Shown here: positions 9,116 to 18,008 of the stretch, piece after piece
Numbering within the stretch: position 1 is the stretch's first letter
How the letters are laid out: every line of letters starts with the position of its first letter
Source: a bacterium
Lineage (GTDB): Bacteria > Hydrothermota > UBA3073 > JACQXS01 > JAQTXJ01
Assembly (NCBI GenBank): GCA_028716385.1
Contig: JAQUPX010000001.1
Span: 218,775 to 282,774 of the forward strand
Length of the DNA: 64,000 nucleotides
Reading direction: 5' to 3'
Made by a program: the position numbers and the translations under genes
Notes under the pieces: model-generated
The model's database searches: none
Seen by the model: only the letters and a program-made list of their open reading frames with translations
What the model was told of the DNA's origin: nothing

Positions 9116-9163
9116 ACAAATGAAAATTCTCGTAGTAGAAGACGACAATGTCCAGAGGGATTT
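9116..9163 (+). repeat. 48-bp direct repeat, left copy
   Basis: Identical to 10224-10271. It covers the last bases between kinase and regulator plus the first 44 bases of the regulator gene. With its partner it brackets the toxin-antitoxin insertion. Confidence 0.9.
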
Positions 9164-9185
9164 ATTGAGTCCTGAAAAATCTTGA
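9120..9185 (+). pseudogene. Truncated start of the response regulator gene
   Basis: The first 15 codons match the intact regulator at 10228 ([15 protein letters not shown]). The sequence then diverges and stops after 21 codons. It is the leftover original start of the kinase-regulator operon, cut off by the inserted toxin-antitoxin block. Confidence 0.85.
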
Positions 9186-9227
9186 CTTTAAATACCCTTG
9201 TGATAATGTGTTGCTGGAGGTGAGAAA

Positions 9228-9419
9228 ATGAGTTTGCTTAAAGAAGCTAAAATAAAAATAGAAGACAAATGGGTTGATATAAAAATACCCGTTTCTTTCT
9301 TCAACAATTTTTTGAAGAAAAAGGATTGGAGCATATTAGATAAAGTAAAAGGAATTTGGAAAGATAAAAAAATTGACGCTATGGGATATCAAAAAAAGAT
9401 ACGTCAGGAATGGAGATAA
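9228..9419 (+). CDS. Small antitoxin-like protein
   Basis: This 63-residue, lysine-rich protein sits directly before a PIN-domain gene, with a strong RBS (GGAGGTGAG). Its start (MSLLKEAKIKIEDKWVDIKI) and its DAMGYQKKIRQEWR tail resemble short VapB-type antitoxin partners. I see no recognisable DNA-binding domain. The antitoxin role is inferred from size, overlap and neighbour. Confidence 0.65.
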   Translation: MSLLKEAKIKIEDKWVDIKIPVSFFNNFLKKKDWSILDKVKGIWKDKKIDAMGYQKKIRQEWR

Positions 9420-9424
9420 AAGGA

Positions 9425-9808
9425 ATGCTATATTTTTTTGATACTAATTCTATTATCTATTTTTTACAGGGTTATACGGAATTAGATACAATATTTGAAA
9501 ACATTAAACATGGAAAAACCACTCCATTACTTTCTCTAATCACCAAGATTGAATTATTAAGCTTCCCTGATTTAACTGCAAAAGAGGAAATGCAAATCAG
9601 AAAATTGTTAAATAATTTTGAAATAGTAAGTTTGAACGACGAAATTGTTGAAGAAACTATTAAAATCAGAAAACAGTTTCATTTAAAAACCCCGGACGCT
9701 ATTATAGCTGCCTCCTGTATAATTAATAAAGGGATATTAGTAACGAGAGACCAAAAGGGATTCGGAAAAGTTAAAAACCTTAAATTTCTTAACCCATTTA
9801 CAAAATAG
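9425..9808 (+). CDS. PIN-domain ribonuclease toxin (VapC-like)
   Basis: This 127-residue protein carries the PIN acidic residues in order: FFDTNS near the start, ITKIELL in the first third, TPDAIIAA near residue 94 and VTRD near 109. VapC toxins cleave RNA in the presence of Mg2+ and are held inactive by the upstream partner. I chose the ATG at 9425, which has GGAG nine bases upstream. An ATG at 9410 overlapping the antitoxin would add five residues. The pair sits within an insertion that split a two-component operon. Confidence 0.85.
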   Translation: MLYFFDTNSIIYFLQGYTELDTIFENIKHGKTTPLLSLITKIELLSFPDLTAKEEMQIRKLLNNFEIVSLNDEIVEETIKIRKQFHLKTPDAIIAASCIINKGILVTRDQKGFGKVKNLKFLNPFTK

Positions 9809-10223
9809 TAACGTAAGGAATATAGGGGCGGACCACTAATACCAAACCGCTAATTCTGTCTGTGGCTATCATACCCAAAAAGGATAAGATGGATTCCAGC
9901 TCCCCACTTTCGTGAGGACAAGTTTTGCGGGAATGACAAATAGGGGGAAGCTGGATATGCTCCACTAAACTTTCGCCTATCTAAACAAAAGTCAGACAAG
10001 AATCCTCCCAACAAACTGGCGGACAAGTGTCTGACCTACCACAAAAAACGGGATAAACTCCGATCTGCCCCTACGAAGAACGAAAATATGAAAGCGGGTA
10101 GGTGGGAGTGCGTGTATAGATGGAGTCCTTCGCTTTGCTCAGGATAGAAATCCCTAAGAGCTAAAGCTCTAAGGGCTTGCTATAAAAATTACTTGATTTT
10201 TGTTAAAGGTAATACATAATAGA
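9809..10223. repeat. Non-coding right part of the inserted block, rich in palindromes
   Basis: No gene is seen. It contains a degenerate inverted repeat ending in GCGGGAATGACAAA (about 9891-9940), 8-bp arms GTCAGACA (9991-9998) and TGTCTGAC (10028-10035), and a composite family-B element at 10149-10178. Confidence 0.6.
10149..10178 (+). repeat. Composite repeat family B (CCCTAA/AAGGG arms)
   Basis: Fixed arms AATCCCTAA (10149-10157) and AAGGGCTT (10171-10178) flank the inner palindrome AGAGCTAAAGCTCT. Other copies are at 32582-32613, 34934-34982 and 52175-52202. Confidence 0.65.
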
Positions 10224-10271
10224 ACAAATGAAAATTCTCGTAGTAGAAGACGACAATGTCCAGAGGGATTT
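10224..10271 (+). repeat. 48-bp direct repeat, right copy
   Basis: Identical to 9116-9163. It contains the start codon of the intact response regulator gene. Confidence 0.9.
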
Positions 10272-11553
10272 GTTAGTCGGGGCATTGAAAAAGGAGTACA
10301 ACATTTCGGGTGTTCCGTCAGGGGAAGCGGCAGTTGAACTTTTGCAACGGGAAGTCTATGACATAATTCTTATGGATATGAACCTTGGCACGACCGACGG
10401 CATAACTACTATGAAAGAAATCCACAAGATAAACCCGGAAATTATTATCATAATCATCACTGCTTACGGGAACGTAGAAAATGCAGTAAACGCAATAAAA
10501 GAGGGTGCGTATGATTACCTTACGAAACCTATAGACCTTACAAAATTGAAGCTTACCATAAAACGGGCAATAGAAACCAAACAACTAACGCAAGAGAATA
10601 AAATCCTTAAAACAGAGATAGGAGAAAAATACGGGTTTGATAATATTATAGGAAACAGTACTGCCATACAGGAAGTTTTAAATCAAGTAGCAAGGGTCTC
10701 GAAGTCAAGTTCAACGGTTTTGATACTCGGCGAAAGTGGAACAGGCAAAGAACTGATTGCAAAAGCAATTCATTATTCCAGCCTGAGAACGGCATATCCT
10801 TTTGTGCCTGTTGCCTGCGCAGCACTGCCGGATACTTTACTTGAAGCGGAACTTTTTGGATACGAAAAGGGAGCATTTACCGGAGCGCAACAAGAAAGAA
10901 AAGGAAGATTCGAAATTGCCGATAAGGGAACGTTGTTTCTTGATGAAATTGGAGATATTCCGCTCAGTACTCAGGTCAAACTTTTGAGAGTTTTGCAGGA
11001 ACAGGAATTCGAAAAACTGGGAAGTAATAAACCTATAAAAGTGGATGTCAGAGTAATATCTGCTACGAACCAACCACTCGAACAAAGAATAAAAGAGGGG
11101 ACTTTTAGGGAAGATTTATATTATAGGTTAAACGTAGTGCCGATTATAATCCCGCCGTTAAGAGAAAGAAAAGAAGATATTTCATTGCTTATAGAACATT
11201 TTTTGAAAAAATACGGCACTAAAATAGGAAAGACTATCGAAGGGATAAACAGCGAAGCAAAAGAAATTTTATTAAGGTACAACTGGCCCGGCAACGTAAG
11301 AGAATTGGAAAACATCATTGAAAGGGCAGTCGTTATGACCAGAAACAACATTATTCAACCCGACGACCTTCCAAAGACGGTCTTAACAACGGGCAAAGCA
11401 AAAGACAATTTCTCAATTGAGTATATGGAAAAACTGCATATAGAAGAGGTGTTGAAAAAGACAAACTGGAACCTGACAAAATCGGCAGAATTGTTAAAAA
11501 TACACCGCAACACCTTGAGAGAAAAAATACGTAACCTGCATATAGTGAAGTAG
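10228..11553 (+). CDS. NtrC-family sigma54-dependent response regulator
   Basis: This 441-residue protein has a receiver domain with phospho-acceptor D50 (ILMDMNLG) and K100. The AAA+ domain has Walker A GESGTGKE (168-175), the sigma54-contacting GAFTGA loop (215-220) and Walker B TLFLDE (235-240). A Fis-type helix-turn-helix occupies the end (about 400-441). Such proteins open sigma54 promoters when phosphorylated by their kinase, here the sensor at 7136. Targets are unknown. The envelope operon at 12087 is the nearest downstream candidate, but I found no clear -24/-12 site there. Confidence 0.93.
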   Translation: MKILVVEDDNVQRDLLVGALKKEYNISGVPSGEAAVELLQREVYDIILMDMNLGTTDGITTMKEIHKINPEIIIIIITAYGNVENAVNAIKEGAYDYLTKPIDLTKLKLTIKRAIETKQLTQENKILKTEIGEKYGFDNIIGNSTAIQEVLNQVARVSKSSSTVLILGESGTGKELIAKAIHYSSLRTAYPFVPVACAALPDTLLEAELFGYEKGAFTGAQQERKGRFEIADKGTLFLDEIGDIPLSTQVKLLRVLQEQEFEKLGSNKPIKVDVRVISATNQPLEQRIKEGTFREDLYYRLNVVPIIIPPLRERKEDISLLIEHFLKKYGTKIGKTIEGINSEAKEILLRYNWPGNVRELENIIERAVVMTRNNIIQPDDLPKTVLTTGKAKDNFSIEYMEKLHIEEVLKKTNWNLTKSAELLKIHRNTLREKIRNLHIVK

Positions 11554-12086
11554 ACATTTTGTGTGTAGGGCAAACCTTAAGGTTTGCGTCCCCATCTTAA
11601 ACTAATAAATAAAGACGGAACGGTTACAAACCGTTCCCTACGAAACAAAAGTACCTCTGCCACAAAATAACAATCACGAGATTAATACAAAAAAAGAAAA
11701 CAGAGAACAAATTTTCTAACAGGGACTTTACCCAGCGGAGCTGGATAACTTGGACTAAGCTCCTGCGGCGCAAAGTCCAAGTAAAGAGACCGAAAAACGG
11801 AAAAAAGCAAAGTTAAAGCATTGCTCTACAATTATCAGAAATTAGCCGCACTGTTTTTGTGCAACGTGTCTGTGGGGTGTTTTATTTATTGAGGTTTATG
11901 CAGTGAGGATATTTTATAGATTGGCAAATTCAATATTTCGTTGCACAAAATATGTGCAATGGTTTTAATTATATCTTTGTCTTGTTGTCGTGCGTTGGGT
12001 GGAATGTCTTGTAGATAGTGGATTTTCTCTGTCTGCCGGTATTTTGTCACGGATGTTGCTATACTAATAGGCAGAAAGGGGGAACA
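11554..12086. other. Long intergenic region with inverted repeats
   Basis: No gene is seen. It holds GCAAACCTTAAGGTTTGC (about 11576-11593), GGAACGGTTACAAACCGTTCC (about 11617-11637), a family-A composite repeat (11732-11784) and TTGCACAAAATATGTGCAA (about 11941-11959). The last could be an operator for the operon at 12087. Confidence 0.5.
11732..11784 (+). repeat. Composite repeat family A
   Basis: A first hairpin CCAGCGGAGCTGG (11732-11744) and ATAA are followed by arm CTTGGACT (11749-11756). An inner GC-rich stretch separates this from the pairing arm AGTCCAAG (11774-11781). Confidence 0.7.
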
Positions 12087-12899
12087 ATGAAAAACATAAA
12101 AACTTTAGCCATCCTGACGGGATGCGCAATATTTCTTTGCGGGTGTCATAGTCATCATATAGATGATACCACGCCGCCGGTAGTTCCAGCTGGTGTAGTT
12201 AGCGTTACAGGGGATGAGGAAGTGACTCTTTATTGGAATCCGAATTCTGAGGGTGACCTTAGCGGATACTTTATATATAGAAGCGATGATCCTCATGGTC
12301 CGTATGAAGCAATAGGCAGTTCGACCAGTGCATTTTTTGTTGACAAAGACGTAGCGAATGCAGTAACATACTATTATGCAATTTCTGCTTATGATTATGC
12401 CGGGAACGAAAGTGGAATTTCGGCTGAACTCATATTTGATACTCCGAGACCTGAAGGAAGAGGTGTGAAACTCTGGGATGCGCACGAATACGAAATGGAT
12501 GCAGGGTATGATTTCTCCGGAGAAAGAGTTTTGGAATGGGACAATGATTTGACGGATATATATTGTGTAGCTTCCGATGGGGTTATTTTTATGGCAGTAG
12601 GAGATGTGAATACGGACATCCAGGATTTTGGATACATAGAAGAGCTTGACGAAATAAATTACGCTCCGATAGAAGGTTGGTCCCAGACAGGAGTCGTTGA
12701 ATTAATACCGGGGCATGGATATGTTGTATGGACAGATAATAATCATTTTGCCAAATTCAGAGTAACTTCGGTAACCGATGAATATGCAAGATTTGACTGG
12801 GCATACCAGGAAGACGTGGGAAATAGAGAACTTAGACGTCCGGAAAAACAATTTCCTAACTTTGTAACAACATTAGCAGCAGCAAAGGAGGTAAAATGA
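12087..12899 (+). CDS. Lipoprotein with fibronectin type III domain
   Basis: This 270-residue protein starts with a lipoprotein signal whose lipobox is LCGC (acylated Cys20). A fibronectin-III-like module spans about residues 33-115 (VTLYWNPNSEGDLSGYFIYR, then TYYYAISAYDYAGNES). The rest is acidic and of unknown fold. I chose the ATG at 12087, which has AAAGGGGG upstream. The longer frame from 12018 has no signal peptide. It overlaps the next gene by four bases, so it belongs to a three-gene envelope operon. Confidence 0.8.
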   Translation: MKNIKTLAILTGCAIFLCGCHSHHIDDTTPPVVPAGVVSVTGDEEVTLYWNPNSEGDLSGYFIYRSDDPHGPYEAIGSSTSAFFVDKDVANAVTYYYAISAYDYAGNESGISAELIFDTPRPEGRGVKLWDAHEYEMDAGYDFSGERVLEWDNDLTDIYCVASDGVIFMAVGDVNTDIQDFGYIEELDEINYAPIEGWSQTGVVELIPGHGYVVWTDNNHFAKFRVTSVTDEYARFDWAYQEDVGNRELRRPEKQFPNFVTTLAAAKEVK

Positions 12900-14572
12900 A
12901 AAACTATATCCTGATGGGTATATTGTTGATTTCGTCCATTGTGGTAGGAGAACCTAACCCAAGGTTTGCCCGGATTTCAAAAATGTCCGGTCCTGCCTAC
13001 ATTTTAAGAAGCGGTTTAACGGAATACGAAGATGCTGCCGTCAATATGGCCATTGCCGAAGGCGATAGAATAAGGACGGAAGATTCTTATATGAGAGTGC
13101 AGTTTGATAATGGAGTAGATTTGAATTTTGACAAACAGACAGAGGTAGAAATTTCCAGTCTTTCAAGAGATGAAAACGAAGAAGAAATATCTGCAGTATA
13201 TGTTTTAGGGGGAAAAGTAAGGGTTAACGTGCCAAGATATTACAATGCCGAGAAAAGATTTTACATACAGACACAGGAAGGTGGGGTTGCACTTGAAGAA
13301 CTTGCGAATGCACAAGTAGAAGCGGGTAAAGGCGTAACCAGAATAATCGTATACGAAGGCAGGGGAAAAGCATTAAGCAATACGGGGGAAATATCTTTAT
13401 TGGCAGGAGAAACTACGATTATAGAAAAGGACAAAAATCCCTTGCATCCCGAACAGTATGGAGCCGTAAAAGAAAAAGATTTTGCTAACTGGTGTGCAGT
13501 TACGGGAGCGGATAACGTACAGAGCAGGAAATACGTTCCGGATGATATAGTAGTAGGTGTCGAAGAACTTGACGGCCACGGCAGATGGGTACATATCGAC
13601 AATTATGGTTGGGTATGGCGTCCAAGCGTAAGTTCGAATTGGAGACCTTATTATGACGGGCACTGGGTATTTTCGGCAAGATGGGGTTGGACATGGGTTT
13701 CTTACGAATCGTGGGGATGGGCACCTTATCATTATGGCAGATGGGCATACGACTGGCCGTACGGCTGGGTATGGATACCGGGAAGAGTTTGGGGTCCATC
13801 GTGGGTGTGCTGGTCTGAAGAACCCGGTTATATAGGTTGGTGTCCAATGGGGCCGGATGACCGTCCATGGTTCCATCACTCAAGACGTCATCACATTAGA
13901 CAATGGGTGTCCGTAGATATTCATCATTTCAAGAACTACAAATACAAAGAATCCTGGGATACGCCAAACAAACCAACTCACCAATCATACAAATATAAAG
14001 AGGTTTCTTATAAAAATGATACGAAATGGACAAAAACGATAACGAACATTAAACCGGATTATGTTAAAACTACAGAGCCGGCAAAGAAAGAACTTATTAC
14101 TCCACTTAAAGGGTTTCCTATAAATAAACAACCCGTGAAGAGTGGAATCGGAACGATACCTACAAAACAAAAGTATGTTAATACTCCCGAAGAACTTAAC
14201 AAAAATACAATACAACCAAAACCTGTTTTTATATCAAGACCCAAAACTCTTGAAGAAACAAAACGTCCTGCTGCAGTTGTGAAAGATAATGGTATTCAAC
14301 CTGTAAATGAAAGAGCTATTGAGAAGAAAGCTCCCGTGATTATTAACGAAAGTCCAAAAAATGAGGAGAAGAAGGTTTATCAGGAAAACAAACCTGCCAC
14401 GAAACCCAAACCCGAGCAAAAAACAGAGAAAGTGAAGGAAAGCAGTTCTACGACAACCGTTACGGCACCTCAAAAATCATATTCGGAGCAAAGTAAACAG
14501 ACCGAAAGGAAGCCGGTTAATTCGGATGCGTCTTCCAGAACTAAAGGGAGTCCAAAACGTCCGACAAAATGA
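12896..14572 (+). CDS. Exported FecR-domain protein with aromatic (DUF6600-like) repeats
   Basis: This 558-residue protein has a signal peptide and a FecR-like beta domain (about 24-175, with VRVNVPRYYN-type strands). Tandem Trp/Tyr-rich repeats follow (about 220-330; GRWVHIDNYGWVWRP, GHWVFSARWGWTWVS, GRWAYDWPYGWVWIPG). The last 190 residues are a Lys/Pro/Thr-rich disordered tail. FecR domains in such proteins usually sense or bind in the periplasm. The exact role is unknown. It is coupled by ATGA overlaps to both neighbours. Confidence 0.8.
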   Translation: MKNYILMGILLISSIVVGEPNPRFARISKMSGPAYILRSGLTEYEDAAVNMAIAEGDRIRTEDSYMRVQFDNGVDLNFDKQTEVEISSLSRDENEEEISAVYVLGGKVRVNVPRYYNAEKRFYIQTQEGGVALEELANAQVEAGKGVTRIIVYEGRGKALSNTGEISLLAGETTIIEKDKNPLHPEQYGAVKEKDFANWCAVTGADNVQSRKYVPDDIVVGVEELDGHGRWVHIDNYGWVWRPSVSSNWRPYYDGHWVFSARWGWTWVSYESWGWAPYHYGRWAYDWPYGWVWIPGRVWGPSWVCWSEEPGYIGWCPMGPDDRPWFHHSRRHHIRQWVSVDIHHFKNYKYKESWDTPNKPTHQSYKYKEVSYKNDTKWTKTITNIKPDYVKTTEPAKKELITPLKGFPINKQPVKSGIGTIPTKQKYVNTPEELNKNTIQPKPVFISRPKTLEETKRPAAVVKDNGIQPVNERAIEKKAPVIINESPKNEEKKVYQENKPATKPKPEQKTEKVKESSSTTTVTAPQKSYSEQSKQTERKPVNSDASSRTKGSPKRPTK

Positions 14573-15102
14573 TAAAAATGAAAAACCTTACGAAAATGAA
14601 TAACAGAATTTTGGCAATCCTCTTCCTGGGGGTTATCTTGAGCAGCGTATCTTTTGCAAAAGAATCCTTACCTTTGATAGACAAGAAGCAGATACGATTG
14701 AAAAATGAAACCAGAATATTCAATCAATCTGCTAACTACAAGAAGAATTCTGTATTTGCGCAAAAGGATACGTTTATCGATAACAATAGAGATGGGATTA
14801 ATGATATGTTGAACAAGGAAAAAGATTCATCTCCCCTGTTTCAATTCCTGAACAATAAAGCGAACAGCTCTTTATCAAAAGAAAAACTAAACATTGTAAA
14901 AGAACTGGTCGAAACAGCATCGGCTACAAAACCAAGTGCTGTGGAACAAATTTCAGGTGGAACGCGTTCCGGCGTAGAGAAAATAAAGTATCCCAAAAGA
15001 CCTGAAAAACCTGTGGTATATCTGGCACATCCCGCTCAGGCGGCGACCGCCAAGCCGGTAGTTTTAAAGAAACCTGTTCCAATAAAGGGAAAGACTAAAT
15101 AG
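14569..15102 (+). CDS. Small exported protein with a calcium-binding-like loop
   Basis: This 177-residue protein has a signal peptide (RILAILFLGVILSSVSFA) and one DNNRDGIND loop, of the kind seen in thrombospondin-type-3 or EF-hand-like calcium sites. A Pro/Lys-rich tail completes it. No family is recognised. A palindromic element encodes AHPAQAAT in its tail (15027-15050), the same element seen in RpiB and a sorting domain. It is the last gene of the operon, followed by a terminator. Confidence 0.65.
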   Translation: MIKMKNLTKMNNRILAILFLGVILSSVSFAKESLPLIDKKQIRLKNETRIFNQSANYKKNSVFAQKDTFIDNNRDGINDMLNKEKDSSPLFQFLNNKANSSLSKEKLNIVKELVETASATKPSAVEQISGGTRSGVEKIKYPKRPEKPVVYLAHPAQAATAKPVVLKKPVPIKGKTK

Positions 15103-15120
15103 AGTATTATTGAAACGAGA

Positions 15121-15160
15121 AACTCTGCGATTGCTTAAAAAGTAGTCGCAGAGTTTTTTT
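15121..15160 (+). terminator. Rho-independent terminator of the envelope operon
   Basis: A 10-bp perfect stem, AACTCTGCGA (15121-15130) and TCGCAGAGTT (15146-15155), runs into a T tract ending at 15160. Confidence 0.85.
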
Positions 15161-15181
15161 ATAGACAAAATTCAAGTAACA

Positions 15182-17212
15182 TCAATAAGAAAGTCCGAAA
15201 TAAATTCCTCGTCCGGGAACGCTATATCCCCAGCTTTCCATATATTGTTCGTTTATCAGATTTTCTATTCGCACCTGAAATTTTAATCCATTTTTGCTTA
15301 CATCCGACGGGAATGAATAACTTACATCTATTTTCCTGCAGGATTTAATATCTACAAGTCCAAGAGCATCTTTATCCTGTCTTTTTCCTATACAACAAAA
15401 CTTTACATTAAACCAGCGGTAGTTTATTCCCCATCTGTAATTAAGAGATGGTATAAGGAGGTAAGCTTCCGGCCAGTCAACTTTATCCACGCCGGTAAAA
15501 TTTATGTCCATACTTAAATCGTCAAAAAGCATAAGTAAGAAATAAAACTCTATCCCATCAGTGCACCACGCATTACTTATGGTTCTATTTTTATATTTAT
15601 TCTCTATAATATCAATTGACCGGACGACATGCTGGTTGAAATATGTAATTTCTGCCCTACCGTCTTTAAATCTATGTTCTGCTCCCACGTCATAACCTCT
15701 GGTTTGTTCCGGGATAAGTTCAGGATTCCCGGACACAGGGTTAAACAACTGGTAAAAAGTCGGTGTTTTGAATCCGTATCCGTAATTCCCCTTGAACCTG
15801 GTATTCTTAACCAAAAATGCCATAGAAAACAACCAGGCGCTCTGGGTTCCAAATCTCTGGTAATCGTCTATTCTTCCACTAAGATTAAGAAATAAGTTTT
15901 TATAACTCGGCTCAACTTCTGCATAAACAGCTCGATTGGATACGGAATGGGAAGTATCCCGGCTGCAGTTACAATCGCCGCCATAGCGGGATGTCCCATT
16001 CTCCCCGGTTTCTTTTGCATATTCAATACCCGTTATTACGCGGAAAGATTTATCGAAATTAAACTTGTTTTGGAATTCCGTTTTCGTATATTCGCCTTCA
16101 TAATAGTTATCATTCATATTTATTCTTGATTTTTCAATGCTTTCATTCCCATTGGTATTGCTAACTTCCGAGCTTAGTTTGTAACTATATAAGTTTGATA
16201 ATTTATGGTTAAGCGATAATGTCCCGTATTTAAAGTTGGATAAAGACACAAGATTAGAGCTGTCCATAAACTGTCCTGCATCAATATCTACTTGTGAATT
16301 TCGCATTCCCATTGTCAGGTTGACGGATAAGTTATTAAATGGATAAGTGTTTATTTTCGTATAAATACCTTTGTTTTTATACCCGTCCGTTTCCGATGCG
16401 GGTTGGCTGTCTGCCAATGCAAGCGCTTTAGACAATCCTCCCGAATTAATATTAAACATGGAAACGGCATAATCGAAATTATTTGTGCCGCCGTTCATTC
16501 CCGCTCTTTCTTCCAGAGTATTATATGTGCCGAAGTATCCTTTGGCATTGGCTCTGAATCCTCTTCTGCCTTTTTTGGTAATAATATTTATTACGCCTCC
16601 GCTTGCATCGTTTCCGTATATTGAACCCTGGGGACCACGGATTATCTCTATTTTTTCTACTGCCGTCGTGGATAAAGTGCCCCAGTCAAAACCTCTGTCG
16701 GTGGATGCAGGATTATTTACTTTTACTCCATCAATGAGAACAAGCGTATGATTGCCTTCAAGTCCTCTCATATGCACGTCTGTTATTCCGCCAAGCGGTC
16801 CTTCCTGGGCTACAAAAACGCCCATATAATTTCGTAGAACGTCAAATACCGTGGGAGAACCGTCTCTTTCTATTTCTTCCCGTGTAATTACGCTATAGCA
16901 TTTACCAATATATTTAGCGGACTCTTCTGTTTTCGTGGCAGTATAAATATTACCTTTTCTTTTGGCTATTTCTTTCTTTTCTGCTATTTCTGCGGAGTCC
17001 GGTTGTAGGGATTTGATATCCGGCAGGTATCGCTTTAGACTACTGTCGGGTACGTTTTTCTTAGTGCTATCCGGCAAGTAAGATGAGATACTATCAGGGA
17101 TTTCTTCCGCTGAAACACTATCGGGAAGATATTGTTTTGAATTGTTATGAGGTTTGCCCGGCGGTAGGAAAAAAGAAGAAGAAAGAAGAATTAAGTTAAG
17201 TAATATTGTCAT
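15182..17212 (-). CDS. TonB-dependent outer-membrane receptor (BtuB/CirA-like)
   Basis: This 676-residue protein has a signal peptide and a linker with five or more LPDS/IPDS repeats (about 28-75). The plug domain includes DVLRNYMGVFV and IIRGPQGSIYGNDASGG. A 22-strand-type barrel ends in an aromatic terminus (GIYFGLSY). It imports a ligand such as a cobalamin or a metal complex using TonB energy. The substrate is unknown and no cobalamin riboswitch is evident upstream. A palindromic element lies in a barrel loop (15975-15996; residues GTSRYGGD). Confidence 0.9.
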   Translation of the reverse strand: MTILLNLILLSSSFFLPPGKPHNNSKQYLPDSVSAEEIPDSISSYLPDSTKKNVPDSSLKRYLPDIKSLQPDSAEIAEKKEIAKRKGNIYTATKTEESAKYIGKCYSVITREEIERDGSPTVFDVLRNYMGVFVAQEGPLGGITDVHMRGLEGNHTLVLIDGVKVNNPASTDRGFDWGTLSTTAVEKIEIIRGPQGSIYGNDASGGVINIITKKGRRGFRANAKGYFGTYNTLEERAGMNGGTNNFDYAVSMFNINSGGLSKALALADSQPASETDGYKNKGIYTKINTYPFNNLSVNLTMGMRNSQVDIDAGQFMDSSNLVSLSNFKYGTLSLNHKLSNLYSYKLSSEVSNTNGNESIEKSRINMNDNYYEGEYTKTEFQNKFNFDKSFRVITGIEYAKETGENGTSRYGGDCNCSRDTSHSVSNRAVYAEVEPSYKNLFLNLSGRIDDYQRFGTQSAWLFSMAFLVKNTRFKGNYGYGFKTPTFYQLFNPVSGNPELIPEQTRGYDVGAEHRFKDGRAEITYFNQHVVRSIDIIENKYKNRTISNAWCTDGIEFYFLLMLFDDLSMDINFTGVDKVDWPEAYLLIPSLNYRWGINYRWFNVKFCCIGKRQDKDALGLVDIKSCRKIDVSYSFPSDVSKNGLKFQVRIENLINEQYMESWGYSVPGRGIYFGLSY
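15975..15996 (-). repeat. In-frame copy of the ACATCCCG..GGCGG element
   Basis: On the coding strand it reads GGGACATCCCGCTATGGCGG followed by CGA, giving GTSRYGGD in a predicted barrel loop. The same eight residues occur in the PhoH-like protein at 36165-36188. Confidence 0.6.
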
Positions 17213-17259
17213 TATTTACCCCCTAATTTAAGTAATTTAAATTAAATAATATTTTATAA

Positions 17260-17790
17260 TTACCAGTTATATCCCCAAACAGCTCCGGCAACAGAAATAA
17301 TACTTCCGACAGCTCCACCAACAATCGGTCCTGCCATACCAGAGTGGTCGCCCATTATGCCCCATACATTTCCTCCCGCAAGCAATCCTAGTCCGGTTCC
17401 GATTAATGTTCCTAAAAAAGTTTTCCGATAGGAACCATTTTCTCCCAACTTTTTTCCTACAATACCAACGCCTTTTGGAATGCCAATTATAACTCCCAAT
17501 AAGCTAAGCGCACTCCCAAATACCACATATCCTTCACTGCCTTTACTGTTACCGGCTAATAAGAGGATTCCTCCCGGGAATCCTCCAAAAACTCCACCTA
17601 AAAAACCACCAATTCCTTCTTTCGCATATATAGAAAATGAAGTTTTTCCTTTTACCGTATCACTTTTATCCGCTGTTTGTAGTAAATTAAAATTCAATAA
17701 GTTATTAGTAGTTTTAGGATGAAATCCAACATCTGCAAATAAATATACAGGTAAAAGCAAAATTCCCATCCCTAATTTTCTCATAAGCAT
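17260..17790 (-). CDS. Gly-rich membrane protein, unknown function
   Basis: This 176-residue protein has a signal peptide (ILLLPVYLFA), a short charged stretch, then four Gly-rich hydrophobic spans. It resembles the product of 57934-58551 in layout (signal, linker, GxxxG spans, YGI/GIPKGVGIVGKK-type loop). The two are probably distant paralogues. The role is unknown. It has its own promoter and lies 47 bp before the TonB receptor, perhaps co-transcribed. Confidence 0.6.
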   Translation of the reverse strand: MLMRKLGMGILLLPVYLFADVGFHPKTTNNLLNFNLLQTADKSDTVKGKTSFSIYAKEGIGGFLGGVFGGFPGGILLLAGNSKGSEGYVVFGSALSLLGVIIGIPKGVGIVGKKLGENGSYRKTFLGTLIGTGLGLLAGGNVWGIMGDHSGMAGPIVGGAVGSIISVAGAVWGYNW

Positions 17791-17813
17791 GAATTACATT
17801 ATCAACAAACAAT

Positions 17814-17842
17814 TATCTATAATGAAACTCTCTTTATGTCAA
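17814..17842 (-). promoter_or_regulatory. Sigma70-type promoter for the 17790 gene
   Basis: On the minus strand: TTGACA (17842-17837), 17 bases, TAGATA (17819-17814), 23 bases before the start codon. Confidence 0.6.
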
Positions 17843-17868
17843 GAAAGCTTTTGGAATTTCTATGTTTA

Positions 17869-17919
17869 GTTAGACTTTGCACCGTAGGGCATTAGTCTAA
17901 CTTATCCAGCCCAGCTGGG
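17869..17919 (-). repeat. Composite repeat family A (reverse copy)
   Basis: Reading the minus strand: CCCAGCTGGGCTGG, ATAA, then arms GTTAGACT and AGTCTAAC around a short GC-rich hairpin. The arm pair differs from the 11732 copy but still pairs perfectly. Confidence 0.7.
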
Positions 17920-18008
17920 CAATTGTTTTTATCTCTTCTCTGCGTTCTTTGCGTCTTTTTGTTTTGTGCTAACCTATCTACTCTTTACTGCTCACTCTCA
18001 ACTATCTC

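Noticed and set aside
11554..12086. Sigma54 -24/-12 promoter for the envelope operon
   Set aside because: No GG-N10-GC spaced TGGCAC/TTGC pair was found; TTGGCA near 11922 and TTGC near 11941 are too far apart.
17213..18008. Cobalamin riboswitch upstream of the TonB receptor
   Set aside because: The gaps are too short or filled by a family-A repeat and a plain promoter; no B12-box-like core is seen.
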